From Gracilimonas sp046602855 (GTDB taxonomy: Bacteria > Bacteroidota > Rhodothermia > Balneolales > Balneolaceae): a stretch of DNA of 64,000 nt. Shown here piece by piece: positions 8,208 to 17,237 of the stretch. The DNA is taken from contig NZ_JBKINJ010000002.1 in assembly GCF_046602855.1 (NCBI RefSeq), positions 558,001 through 622,000 on the forward strand, read 5' to 3'. Each line of letters starts with the position of its first letter. The stretch's first letter is position 1. The position numbers and the translations under genes were made by a program. The notes below the pieces were generated by a model. It was given only the letters and a program-made list of their open reading frames with translations, was not told where the DNA came from and searched no databases.

Positions 8208-9149
8208 ATGAGTAGAAAAAGAAGATTTATATGGATTTTAGCGGTCTCTTGGCTGATCGTGGGTGCATTGCTTTTATTGGCAGTTCAAACTGGACTGGCT
8301 CAGTCCTCAAGTGATGTATACAGGTCTGAGGAATTCAGTGTGTCGGGAAATGTTAGCCTGGAAGTACGTACGGCCGGTGGTAGTATCAAGGCGATCGGGT
8401 CTAATGATGATAAGGTTAGAGTTGAGATGTACGTAAGAAAAAGAGGTCGGTACATCGAGCCCGGTGAAGCAGATCTAAGTAAATATGATATTGAGATCAC
8501 TGAAAATGGTAACACTGTCAAAGCGGTGGCTGAAAGAAAAGGAAGCTGGATCAATAAGGATAATTATTCAATATCATTCATTGTCTATACACCAAATGAA
8601 ACAAGAACCAGGCTTAGAACTTCCGGTGGAAGTGTTTCAGCAAATAATCTCACAGGCACACAGGAATTGAGAACCAGTGGCGGAAGCGTGAATGTAGAAG
8701 GTATTGATGGAAATATGGTTCTGCGGACTTCAGGTGGCAGTATTGGTATTACCGATGCAGAGGGTAATGTTGAAGCAAATACCAGCGGGGGAACCATTAG
8801 GGTTAAATACCTTACCGGAGCTTTGGATGCCAGGACATCCGGTGGAAGCATCAACCTGGAACAAGTTACAGGTAATATTGAAGCAAGAACCAGCGGTGGT
8901 TCTATCAATGCTGAAATTTTGAGTCCTGCTGATAAAATAGAACTTAGAACGAGTGGAGGGAATATCAGGATCAAAATTCCGCGTGAGAACGGATATGACC
9001 TGGATCTAGATGCCAACCGGGTTTATGCTGAGCTAATTAACTTTAATGGAAGGGCAGAAAAGGATAGAATAGTCGGAGATTTTAATGGTGGTGGAACCAA
9101 GATTGAAGCTAAAACAAGCGGTGGTTCCGTTCGTATAGAATATTTGTAA
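8208..9149 (+). CDS. Exported DUF4097-type repeat (beta-solenoid) protein
   Basis: The 313-aa protein has an N-terminal signal/anchor (about residues 7-31). From residue 50 it is built of repeats of about 18-20 residues, each containing a variant of RTSGGS. I count nine: RTAGGS, RTSGGS three times, NTSGGT, RTSGGS twice, RTSGGN and KTSGGS. This is the DUF4097/DUF2807 adhesin-like pattern, predicted to form a short right-handed beta-helix on the outside of the inner membrane or in the periplasm. The molecular role is unknown; relatives often sit with envelope-stress regulators, which are absent here. A strong terminator follows 32 bp after the stop. Confidence 0.75.
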   Translation: MSRKRRFIWILAVSWLIVGALLLLAVQTGLAQSSSDVYRSEEFSVSGNVSLEVRTAGGSIKAIGSNDDKVRVEMYVRKRGRYIEPGEADLSKYDIEITENGNTVKAVAERKGSWINKDNYSISFIVYTPNETRTRLRTSGGSVSANNLTGTQELRTSGGSVNVEGIDGNMVLRTSGGSIGITDAEGNVEANTSGGTIRVKYLTGALDARTSGGSINLEQVTGNIEARTSGGSINAEILSPADKIELRTSGGNIRIKIPRENGYDLDLDANRVYAELINFNGRAEKDRIVGDFNGGGTKIEAKTSGGSVRIEYL

Positions 9150-9180
9150 TCAAAACAGGTACAGGTTAAGATAAAACAGA

Positions 9181-9208
9181 AGAGCCGGGCCAAGTGTCCG
9201 GCTTTTTT
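9181..9208 (+). terminator. Rho-independent terminator after the DUF4097 gene
   Basis: A stem pairs AGCCGG (9183-9188) with CCGGCT (9198-9203) and runs straight into six T residues (9203-9208). It lies 32 bp after the stop and about 160 bp before uvrA. Confidence 0.85.
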
Positions 9209-9371
9209 GCTTTCCTGAAGTTTTGTGAAGTAATCTAATATATGGTCGGTAATATCAAATAAAGTGTAAATTACGGATAGGTTGTGTCGGTTTTTTTGTT
9301 TGAACCTTATGTCGGTTTGCCGCCGGTAAATCCTTATATTCAAGGTTCGAAAAATTCAGGAAAGATCATAC

Positions 9372-12185
9372 ATGTCCAAAACTAAAACGGCCTCTAAAGA
9401 AGCAAAAAAACAGGAAGAAGAAAGACCCATCATTATTAAGGGTGCCCGGACTCACAATCTGAAAAATATCGATGTTGAGATCCCTCGTGGCAAACTAACA
9501 GTAGTGACTGGAGTATCGGGCTCCGGAAAATCAAGTTTGGCTTTTGATACGATCTATGCTGAAGGTCAGCGCCGATATGTAGAGAGCCTTTCAAGTTATG
9601 CGCGTCAGTTTTTGGAGCGCATGGATAAACCCGATGTGGATTTTATGCAGGGGATATCGCCTGCCATGGCCATTCAACAGAAAACAACCTCCAGCAATCC
9701 CAGGTCAACGGTGGGTACTACAACAGAGATCTACGATTACGTGAGGTTACTGTTTGCGCGCGTTGGAAGAACTATCTCTCCTATTTCAGGTGAACAAGTC
9801 AAAAAAGATTCTCCCAGAACCGCTATAAAAAAGTTATATAACACTCAGGAAGAAGGCAGCCGTTTTTATATAGTGCATCCCATACCTCATCACGATAAGA
9901 AAAAGCTGGATGAGGAGTTAAAGGTATTGAAGGAAAAAGGGTTGACCCGCTTGCTTAATGTTGAAGATGAGAGCATTATCGATCTGAATACTGACGAGAT
10001 CGATCTGAAAAAGTTTAAAGCAGATAAGCATAGGGTTCTGATCGATCGATTGGTTTTGAAGGATGATGAAGCTACAAAAACCCGTATTGCTGATTCACTC
10101 GAGACCGCTTTTCAGGAGGGCGCCGGGCGCTGTTCCATCAAGATGCGTAATGGAGAAGAACTTCATTTTAGTGAGCGTTTTGAAATGGATGGCATTGAAT
10201 TCCTTGAACCCACTCCGCAAATGTTTTCATTTAACAATCCTTTTGGAGCGTGTGATAAATGTGAGGGTTTTGGTAAAGTGGCCGGTATTGATGAAGATCT
10301 GGTCATTCCGGATCATCAGAAAACGATCCGAAACGGAGCCATTGCGCCATTTACTTCACAAAAATTCAGTATGCACCTGCGGGACCTGATCAAGGTCTGT
10401 GCCCGAGAGAAGATCTCGATTGATACTCCTTACGCAGACCTTCCCAAAGAGGTGAAGGATATTATCTGGAAAGGAAAAGACGAATATATCGGTATCTGGA
10501 AGTTCTTTGATGAGATAAAAAATCAATCTTACAAAGTTCATATGCGAGTGTTGTATTCCCGATATCGTGGTTACAGTCGGTGCCCGGAATGTGAGGGATA
10601 CCGGGTTCGTAAAGATGCGTTGTATGTGAAAGTAGGAAATCTGCATGTAGGGGAAGTTTCGGAGCTGACTATAGGACATGCCAGAGACTATTTTGATAAG
10701 CTTGAACTCACTGATTTTGAAGAAGATGTTGCAGGACAGATCTTGTATGAGATAAGAAAACGACTCAAATATCTGGACGAAGTTGGGCTGGATTATTTAA
10801 CACTTGATAGACTTGCCAACACCTTGAGTGGAGGAGAGTCACAACGAATAAGTCTTGCAAATGCTCTGGGGAGTTCACTGATCGGAAGTATGTATGTTTT
10901 AGATGAACCCACGATCGGATTACATCCACGTGATAACGACCGATTGATCAAGATACTCGAATCTTTACGTGATATTGGAAATACAGTATTGGTGGTAGAG
11001 CACGATCCCGAAATGATAAAAGCCGCAGATAATATCATTGATATTGGTCCTTTTGCCGGGGTACACGGAGGCGAGGTTGTCTTTCAGGGTTCGGTCGATA
11101 AGCTCATCAAATCTGATACATTAACGGGTAAGTTTCTAAGTGGAAGAAAAGAGATCCCGATCCCTAAGAAACGAAGAAAAGGAAATGGGAAAACTATTTC
11201 GCTGGAGGGTGCTTCTGAACATAACCTCAAAAATATTGATATAGATTTTCCGCTTGGCATGATGACAGTTGTGACAGGAGTATCCGGTTCTGGTAAATCT
11301 ACCCTGGTTCACGATACTTTGTATGCAGGAATCCAAAATCATATTGGTTCTTATAATGATAAGGTCGGTCGCTTTTCTGACTTGTCGGGTATGGCTTCTA
11401 TACACGGAGTGGAAATGGTAGATCAGAGTCCGATCGGAAGATCTTCAAGGTCAAACCCGGCTACATATACAAAAGCTTTTGACGGTGTCAGGGATCTGTT
11501 TGCCAATACTAAGCAGGCTAAGATAATGGGATACACACCGGGGCATTTTTCTTTCAATGTACCGGGAGGGCGATGTGAGAATTGTCAGGGTGAAGGTGTG
11601 CAGCGCATTGAGATGCAGTTCATGGCTGATATTGAACTTACCTGTGAAGTCTGCAATGGAACCAGATATAGAAAGGATGTGCTGAATGTGAAATACCGGG
11701 GGAAAAATATTCATGATGTATTGGAGATGCCTGTTTCTGAAGCCATTGAATTCTTTGTGGATGAAACCAGTATTGTTAATAAACTGCAGCCTCTCGAAGA
11801 CGTGGGGTTAGGTTATTTGCAACTAGGGCAGAGTGCAACCACACTTTCAGGTGGAGAGGCCCAAAGGGTAAAATTGGCCCGTTTCCTGTCTAAGACATCC
11901 ACAGATCACACACTCTATTTCTTTGATGAACCCACAACCGGACTTCATTTTGAAGATGTGGCGAAGTTATTGGATTCATTCAATGAATTGGTGGAAAAGG
12001 GACACTCGGTCATAATCATTGAGCACAATATGGATATCATAAAATGTGCTGATTGGGTGATAGACCTTGGACCTGAAGGAGGCTTTGGTGGCGGTCAGGT
12101 CATTGCTGAAGGAACACCTGAAGACATTATGAAAATGGATAAGAGTCATACAGGCCGTTTCCTTAAAGATTATTTAGGAACATAA
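9372..12185 (+). CDS. uvrA: Excinuclease ABC subunit A
   Basis: The 937-aa protein is the damage-recognition ATPase of nucleotide excision repair and works with UvrB and UvrC in the cytoplasm. Two ABC ATPase modules are complete. Walker A motifs are GVSGSGKSS (47-55) and GVSGSGKST (about 636-644). Signature motifs are LSGGESQRISLA (about 485) and LSGGEAQRVKLA (about 825). The zinc-binding pairs CDKC, CPEC, CENC and CEVC are present. The insertion and UvrB-binding regions are of normal size. The start at 9372 gives an N-terminus rich in Lys/Glu before IIIKGARTHNLKNI, the usual beginning of the family. It is transcribed alone from its own upstream region. Confidence 0.97.
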   Translation: MSKTKTASKEAKKQEEERPIIIKGARTHNLKNIDVEIPRGKLTVVTGVSGSGKSSLAFDTIYAEGQRRYVESLSSYARQFLERMDKPDVDFMQGISPAMAIQQKTTSSNPRSTVGTTTEIYDYVRLLFARVGRTISPISGEQVKKDSPRTAIKKLYNTQEEGSRFYIVHPIPHHDKKKLDEELKVLKEKGLTRLLNVEDESIIDLNTDEIDLKKFKADKHRVLIDRLVLKDDEATKTRIADSLETAFQEGAGRCSIKMRNGEELHFSERFEMDGIEFLEPTPQMFSFNNPFGACDKCEGFGKVAGIDEDLVIPDHQKTIRNGAIAPFTSQKFSMHLRDLIKVCAREKISIDTPYADLPKEVKDIIWKGKDEYIGIWKFFDEIKNQSYKVHMRVLYSRYRGYSRCPECEGYRVRKDALYVKVGNLHVGEVSELTIGHARDYFDKLELTDFEEDVAGQILYEIRKRLKYLDEVGLDYLTLDRLANTLSGGESQRISLANALGSSLIGSMYVLDEPTIGLHPRDNDRLIKILESLRDIGNTVLVVEHDPEMIKAADNIIDIGPFAGVHGGEVVFQGSVDKLIKSDTLTGKFLSGRKEIPIPKKRRKGNGKTISLEGASEHNLKNIDIDFPLGMMTVVTGVSGSGKSTLVHDTLYAGIQNHIGSYNDKVGRFSDLSGMASIHGVEMVDQSPIGRSSRSNPATYTKAFDGVRDLFANTKQAKIMGYTPGHFSFNVPGGRCENCQGEGVQRIEMQFMADIELTCEVCNGTRYRKDVLNVKYRGKNIHDVLEMPVSEAIEFFVDETSIVNKLQPLEDVGLGYLQLGQSATTLSGGEAQRVKLARFLSKTSTDHTLYFFDEPTTGLHFEDVAKLLDSFNELVEKGHSVIIIEHNMDIIKCADWVIDLGPEGGFGGGQVIAEGTPEDIMKMDKSHTGRFLKDYLGT

Positions 12186-12311
12186 AATAACCGAAACAGC
12201 AGGTACATCTGAAGATCAAATAATATTGTGAAATGGAGTCAATTTCGTTAAAATGATTAGATGAGGTTAAAGAGTTTAAAAAGCTGAATATCAATAAAAA
12301 CAAGGGTCAAA

Positions 12312-12902
12312 ATGAAAAGTAAAGTTACCATTCTCAGTATAGTAACAGGATTTATTCTTCTGTTCAGTATAACGGCGCATGCTCAGGTACTGCCTAAGTT
12401 CGGTGTTAAAGCCGGTCTAAACTATTCTACTTTCAATAATGCAGACGGAGCCGAATATAAAGCCGGGTTTTTAGGCGGAGTGTATGCCAACTTTAAAATT
12501 CCGGCCACGCCGATGGCGATCCAGCCTGAGATCCTGTATGCTCAGTACGGAGCAAAAGCCGAAGGTACAGACGTTAAATATTCCATTGATTATGTACAAA
12601 TTCCGGTACTGGCTAAGTTTGGTTTTGGTGCACCGGGCGTTCCTGTAAGGCCTGAAGTATTCTTTGGACCGTATGCAGGATTCAATATTAACGCAGACGT
12701 AGAGAATAGTCCTTTTCAGGTTGATGCTAACGAGCTGGTCAAAAATTCTGACTGGGGAGTGGTGGTTGGAGCAGGAATTCAGGTATCAAAGTTGAACTTT
12801 GAGTTCAGATATACAGCCGGATTAACGGATGTTTTTGAGGATCAGTATGCTGATGGGGAGAAAAACGGCGCGTTCTCTCTGACAGTTGGTGTGAATTTTT
12901 AA
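12312..12902 (+). CDS. PorT-family outer-membrane beta-barrel protein
   Basis: The 196-aa protein has a clear signal peptide ending AHAQ (residues 1-25). An eight-strand-like barrel of the OMP_b-brl_2 (PorT) type follows: PKFGVKAGLNYSTFN, GFLGGVYANFKI, FGPYAGFNINADV, WGVVVGAGIQVS, FEFRYTAGLTD. It ends FSLTVGVNF, with the C-terminal aromatic residue typical of BAM substrates. The family is widespread in Bacteroidetes and mostly uncharacterised. A terminator follows. Confidence 0.85.
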   Translation: MKSKVTILSIVTGFILLFSITAHAQVLPKFGVKAGLNYSTFNNADGAEYKAGFLGGVYANFKIPATPMAIQPEILYAQYGAKAEGTDVKYSIDYVQIPVLAKFGFGAPGVPVRPEVFFGPYAGFNINADVENSPFQVDANELVKNSDWGVVVGAGIQVSKLNFEFRYTAGLTDVFEDQYADGEKNGAFSLTVGVNF

Positions 12903-12937
12903 ATGATCAGATCGGTATCGATTATTCGATAATTTAA

Positions 12938-12964
12938 AAGGCAATGATTCATCATTGTCTTTTC
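12938..12964 (+). terminator. Terminator after the barrel protein gene
   Basis: The arms GGCAATGAT and ATCATTGTC (one G-T pair) form a nine-bp stem ending in TTTT. A run of A residues on the 5' side makes it potentially bidirectional, and the DUF2911 gene ends 16 bp away on the other strand. Confidence 0.65.
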
Positions 12965-12979
12965 TATATCTGATAGATT

Positions 12980-13552
12980 TTATTCACCATAAAACCTGAT
13001 GGGGATATTGACCTGAATGAGACCCCATTTTAGTGACATGGTTGTCATATTGTGCTGTGCCTCTGAAAACTCGATAGTGAATGCCTCAACAGGATCTGTC
13101 AGTTGAGTGACGGGAAACTTCATGCGCTTATAATCTCTGTCAGGGTTATAACTAAAAGCGCCCCACTGTCCAAGATCATGATTCAGAATAACCGTAAAAG
13201 AATCAGGTTCGGGAATAGTAAATAAGGCATATGTTCCCGGTGAAATTGCCTGCTCACCCATCAGTACCGGTTCTGTGATAGTGATCTCGGTAGCTTCGTT
13301 AGCTCCGGTTCTCCAAACTTCACCCCAGGGCTGCAGATCTCCAAATATGGTACGATCACGTCTGTAAGGCTGCCCATAAACCACTTTAATGTATGTGCTG
13401 TTGCTCTTGATGGAAGCGATAGCGATCGGACTTTTGCGAGTTTCAACTATTCCATCTTCGTCAGAATTTTTATTACCACATCCAATTATGAAGGATACAG
13501 AAATCAAGAATGCTACAATATAAATTGAGAATGTACTGAGTGATCGATTCAT
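12980..13552 (-). CDS. DUF2911 lipoprotein
   Basis: The 190-aa protein has a lipoprotein signal (FIIGC; Cys at about residue 25). A domain matching DUF2911 follows: KVVYGQPYRRDRTIFGDLQP, EVWRTGANEATEITIT, GTYALFTIPEPDSFTVILN. The family is common in Bacteroidetes and has no assigned activity. Its ATG overlaps the stop of the upstream 978-aa gene by one base (TAATG), which indicates translational coupling and a likely joint function in the envelope. Confidence 0.85.
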   Translation of the reverse strand: MNRSLSTFSIYIVAFLISVSFIIGCGNKNSDEDGIVETRKSPIAIASIKSNSTYIKVVYGQPYRRDRTIFGDLQPWGEVWRTGANEATEITITEPVLMGEQAISPGTYALFTIPEPDSFTVILNHDLGQWGAFSYNPDRDYKRMKFPVTQLTDPVEAFTIEFSEAQHNMTTMSLKWGLIQVNIPIRFYGE

Positions 13553-16488
13553 TAGAATTGTCCAAATATGAATTGAGTCCGTTTTCTGGTTGGTTCGTAT
13601 GCAAGTCCAACTCCGAAGTCGAACAGGACGTTCGACACCTTAAATTGAAGGTGAAGGCCTCCACCGAAAATACTTCGGCTGGCATCAAGCAGGTCATTTG
13701 AATCCATATCAGCCAAAGTATGAGAAAAGGCTGTTAAATAGATGCTGCTTAAATATAAAGGGACGGTCAGTCCGCCATTATCAGGGTAAAATAACGGGAT
13801 GGTGTAACGTGTACTGATACGGCCAATGTGGCTGAAACCTTCACCGGAAGTGAGGTTGAAATTTGGGAATTCATCATTATCAAAACCAAGGGGTACAATG
13901 GTGTCGTTGCTGTAAATGGGTGAGTCGCTTTGCTGTAGAAACTGTAAGTCTAACCGAAGAGATTGATTCCATCTTCTGAGCGGGGATACAAATCCAAAAG
14001 CACCATAGTAGGCTGACCATTGATCAGAGAAAACACGGTTTGCAGGTCCACCGGGAAATTGAATAACAGCCGTGGGTTCATTGAGTGTCTTTTCATAAAT
14101 ACCAAAGAAAGAGATGCCGGAAGAAGGCTGTATATCCCGGGAAAGATTCAGGATACCAAGGCTTAACTGCGTGAAGACCTCGGCACTGTAGCGTGTAGAG
14201 AAGTCAGACAATTCATTGGGACTCAGATCATAATACTTGAATTGTTCGGCATTTATGGCGGGGTAAAAGCTCAGTGAGCTATAACGAGTATCACCGCGGA
14301 ATGTGTAATTAAAGGGGAATGTCAAGCCAAAACCCCGATCCTGTCTCATTAACGAGAAAAGGTCACCTGAATTGGGATCCTGGGCAACAAAGAAATTTGG
14401 ATCACTGTAAGCTGAAAGTTCAAATCCGGGATAAAAGGTTTTGTTCATGTAAGTAGCATCATACCAGATCCGGTCTTGAATACCAGAAACTTCTATGGAA
14501 TAAGCTTGTGAAGAGAGGGGATCGATACTTGAGATAACGGCACCAATCTGAGCTGAACCTGATTTATCCTCATAGGATGGGAATATTGACCTAGGTTTTA
14601 ACCAGCTTAGATCCCCTCGATAAGAGGTTTTCTGAATGCTTTTGATCTCATCGATGATCTTATGGCCCAAAAGTGGCCGGCTTAACTCTTCATTCAAATC
14701 ATTACCGGTCAGGAGTGCTGAGGGTAACAATTTTTGGTCATGGAAGTTGTTTCTGTCGAGCACAGCCAGTTTGCGTTCGCTATTCTGTTGCAGGATGTAA
14801 GCAATGCTATTTCCATCTGGAGAATAGGATCCCTCAAAAGCATTGAATAGAGAGCTGGTAATTTGGGTTATGTCTCCGGTATCAAGATCATACTCGTAGA
14901 TATTCATAGCCGGTGCACCATCCAGGGTAAACATGAGTTTGTTTTGTGTTGGGTGCCATTCAGGATCATGGACTGAAGCATCTTTAAAAGCAAGGGTTGG
15001 TTCCTCAATCAGATCGGTTGATATATTATTCAAAGAAGTGATCCACATTGCCTGAACGCCTCGCTGGTTAACAATAACTGCAATCTGATCCGGTTCATTG
15101 GGATTGAACTCAAGGCTGATCGGGTTGGCATCCGTGAACTCTTTAACTGTCCGGGTTTCCCCATTTTCCATTACTTCAACGATTCTTCCATTTGTACCGG
15201 CTGTTTGAAGGGCAAGTGTGATCTCCCCGTTTGAAGTAGGAGCAAAGGTTCTCTTATTTCGAGTGAGTTTTTGAGTTTTTCGAGATGACAAGTCTAATCT
15301 GTTAACATCAGAAATATACGTGCGCGGAAAAAGAGGGTCTCTCTGGTAGCTGCTATACAGGAGTTCTCCATTTTCGATCTCAAAATTGTAATCAGAAACG
15401 CCAAAAGTTTCTTTGAGGAGCTTGAGATCACCTGTGGTCAGGTCATATCGGTAAAACCCGACGCGGCCATTGTAAAAGGAACCATAGAATAAAAAAGAAT
15501 TGCCATCGATCCATTTTGGAGCATGAGTTTCTTCACCTTTAAACGGAGTATCAATGATCTCGGATCGTTCTGTCGTATTTACCGAAATATTTGAAATGCG
15601 ATTCTCTTCTTCAGCTTCCAGGTCGGCCTCGTACATATCATAAAGCTTACCGGGCCATTCACCTGTTTTCATGCGAAGGGCAAACCCATATCCCAGAAAG
15701 AAATTGTGATAGTGATAACGGATCGCATTTTTAGATACCTCATCACCGTACTTATTTTGCATCCAGTCCACAAATGAATATCCGGAAATGTAGTGTCGGT
15801 TAAATGGCTGTGTATAATCAGATGGGATAAGTGTTTGCCCCATGTTCCAGCGGTTTGGTCCTGCAAAGTTTGAGTTGAACCGGTTCATGGTAAAGGTGTA
15901 ATTACCCCTTCCTCCCATAGGTGCTACTGATTCTGTTTCGTAATACACGGCAAGCCCTTCGTGTAATCCATAGGGAGGGAAACCATGGAAGGTCCGAGCC
16001 AGATCAGGCGAAAAGAGACTTACAAAATTGGGAATACTGATCTTCTTTTCCTCAAGTGGCATTTGGATATTGAAATGGGCTGCATGTACGAGCTCATGGG
16101 GTAATACAGTCTCAAGCCAATCGCCGGATTGAGGATTCATTCCCTTACCTCTGATAGACGGAAGTTCGATCTCAGAGCGGAAGTTGATAGAGGTCACATA
16201 TCCATTCGACAGGTCATTATAATTATTCAGAATAACGGGAAAGTTCTTAAGCGTACCGCCCGTAAGTTCATAAGTTTTTGCATAGTGACTCTCAAGAATG
16301 GCTGCAGAGCGGTAAGCAAGAGAATCCTCACCGTTTGGAAAGATGATACGGAAGTGTTCGGTCCTGATCTCCTGCCAGTCTAGCCCACCCGGCCGGTTAA
16401 CTGTCAGAGGCACATATAGTTGTGAAAAGACAACTGATGGAAAGAGTAATAATGCGAAAAGGATGGCAACCTTAAAAAATTTCATCAT
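13552..16488 (-). CDS. Exported gluzincin - TolB-like propeller - outer-membrane barrel fusion
   Basis: The 978-aa protein has a signal peptide (about 1-22). A metallopeptidase domain has HELVH at 131-135 and LHEGLAVYYE (E177) as the likely third zinc ligand. Residues 320-640 hold TolB/WD40-like beta-propeller repeats (WIDGNSFLFYGSFYNG, DPEWHPTQNKLMFTLDG, GSYSPDGNSIAYILQ). Residues 690-978 read as a BamA/TamA-like barrel that ends in Phe. It is most likely surface-linked. The gene overlaps hlyIII upstream (ATGA) and the DUF2911 lipoprotein downstream (TAATG), so the three are translated as a unit. The substrate is unknown. Confidence 0.75.
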   Translation of the reverse strand: MMKFFKVAILFALLLFPSVVFSQLYVPLTVNRPGGLDWQEIRTEHFRIIFPNGEDSLAYRSAAILESHYAKTYELTGGTLKNFPVILNNYNDLSNGYVTSINFRSEIELPSIRGKGMNPQSGDWLETVLPHELVHAAHFNIQMPLEEKKISIPNFVSLFSPDLARTFHGFPPYGLHEGLAVYYETESVAPMGGRGNYTFTMNRFNSNFAGPNRWNMGQTLIPSDYTQPFNRHYISGYSFVDWMQNKYGDEVSKNAIRYHYHNFFLGYGFALRMKTGEWPGKLYDMYEADLEAEEENRISNISVNTTERSEIIDTPFKGEETHAPKWIDGNSFLFYGSFYNGRVGFYRYDLTTGDLKLLKETFGVSDYNFEIENGELLYSSYQRDPLFPRTYISDVNRLDLSSRKTQKLTRNKRTFAPTSNGEITLALQTAGTNGRIVEVMENGETRTVKEFTDANPISLEFNPNEPDQIAVIVNQRGVQAMWITSLNNISTDLIEEPTLAFKDASVHDPEWHPTQNKLMFTLDGAPAMNIYEYDLDTGDITQITSSLFNAFEGSYSPDGNSIAYILQQNSERKLAVLDRNNFHDQKLLPSALLTGNDLNEELSRPLLGHKIIDEIKSIQKTSYRGDLSWLKPRSIFPSYEDKSGSAQIGAVISSIDPLSSQAYSIEVSGIQDRIWYDATYMNKTFYPGFELSAYSDPNFFVAQDPNSGDLFSLMRQDRGFGLTFPFNYTFRGDTRYSSLSFYPAINAEQFKYYDLSPNELSDFSTRYSAEVFTQLSLGILNLSRDIQPSSGISFFGIYEKTLNEPTAVIQFPGGPANRVFSDQWSAYYGAFGFVSPLRRWNQSLRLDLQFLQQSDSPIYSNDTIVPLGFDNDEFPNFNLTSGEGFSHIGRISTRYTIPLFYPDNGGLTVPLYLSSIYLTAFSHTLADMDSNDLLDASRSIFGGGLHLQFKVSNVLFDFGVGLAYEPTRKRTQFIFGQF

Positions 16489-17150
16489 GCAACAAATTTA
16501 AATTCAGGCAAATAGTGATAGATCGCCCAATAATGTGAAAAAGCCCCGCCCATTACAAATAAGTGCCAGATCTCATGGAAACCAAATGCAGTTGGAATTG
16601 GGTTCGGTTTTCTGATGGCATATATAACAGCTCCAACGGTATAAAACAACCCACCCAATGCTATCCAGTAAATAAATGCAGGTGGCAGGATCTTCCAGAT
16701 CTGGGGGAGGATAATCACAGATACCCATCCCATTAAAAGGTAAAGGGCTGTAGAAAGCCAGCGGGGGGCATCAAGCCAAAGAGTTTTTTTAAGAATGCCG
16801 GCAAGGGCAAAGACCCAGATGCCGATCAGCATACCCCATTGCCAGGCCCCTTGCAGAGCTATGACACACATTGGAGTATAACTGCCCGCTATCACAACAT
16901 AGATCATGATATGATCGAACAGTCGAAATAATTCTTCTGTTTTATTTTGAACATTCAAAGTGTGGTAGATGCCGCTTGAGAGAAACATCAGGATCACAGA
17001 TAACCCGTAAATAAAAAACGAGACCTGATAGGTGAGTGGACTGTCAGAACCCGCTTTCATTAAAAAGTATAACCAAACGGCTGAGATCAAAGCTCCTAAA
17101 TAATGGGAATAGGCATTAAAGGGCTCTCTTGGAGGATATAACTGTTGCAA
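16485..17150 (-). CDS. Hemolysin III / PAQR family membrane protein
   Basis: The 221-aa protein has seven predicted membrane helices and the conserved zinc-binding set of the HlyIII/PAQR superfamily: SSGIYH (Ser and His), LFDHIMIY (Asp-His) and FHEIWH (HxxxH) near the C-terminus. The family is related to adiponectin receptors. Bacterial members are usually annotated as hemolysins, but their enzymatic role is not settled. The start ATG follows NRAMP-like gene DNA after 87 bp. The end overlaps the start of the 978-aa gene by four bases. Confidence 0.9.
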   Translation of the reverse strand: MQQLYPPREPFNAYSHYLGALISAVWLYFLMKAGSDSPLTYQVSFFIYGLSVILMFLSSGIYHTLNVQNKTEELFRLFDHIMIYVVIAGSYTPMCVIALQGAWQWGMLIGIWVFALAGILKKTLWLDAPRWLSTALYLLMGWVSVIILPQIWKILPPAFIYWIALGGLFYTVGAVIYAIRKPNPIPTAFGFHEIWHLFVMGGAFSHYWAIYHYLPEFKFVA

Positions 17151-17237
17151 AACGGATAACTAATTATAGGCTAACAAATCAATATATGGTTTCTGAATCA
17201 TATATAAACGAATGTAATAATAAGTATTAAAAACAGC

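Noticed and set aside
8630..8960. CRISPR-like repetition
   Set aside because: The repeats are in-frame protein repeats without spacers of constant length or a palindromic repeat.
8585..9016. 143-aa minus-strand frame opposite the DUF4097 gene
   Set aside because: It is a shadow of the RTSGGS repeats (repeated LPPLVLASI-type residues are the antisense of the repeats) with no independent gene features.
9245..9316. Three GTCGGT copies upstream of uvrA (9245, 9286, 9311)
   Set aside because: Spacing is irregular (41 and 25 bp) and the hexamer is short enough to recur by chance; no SOS box could be named.
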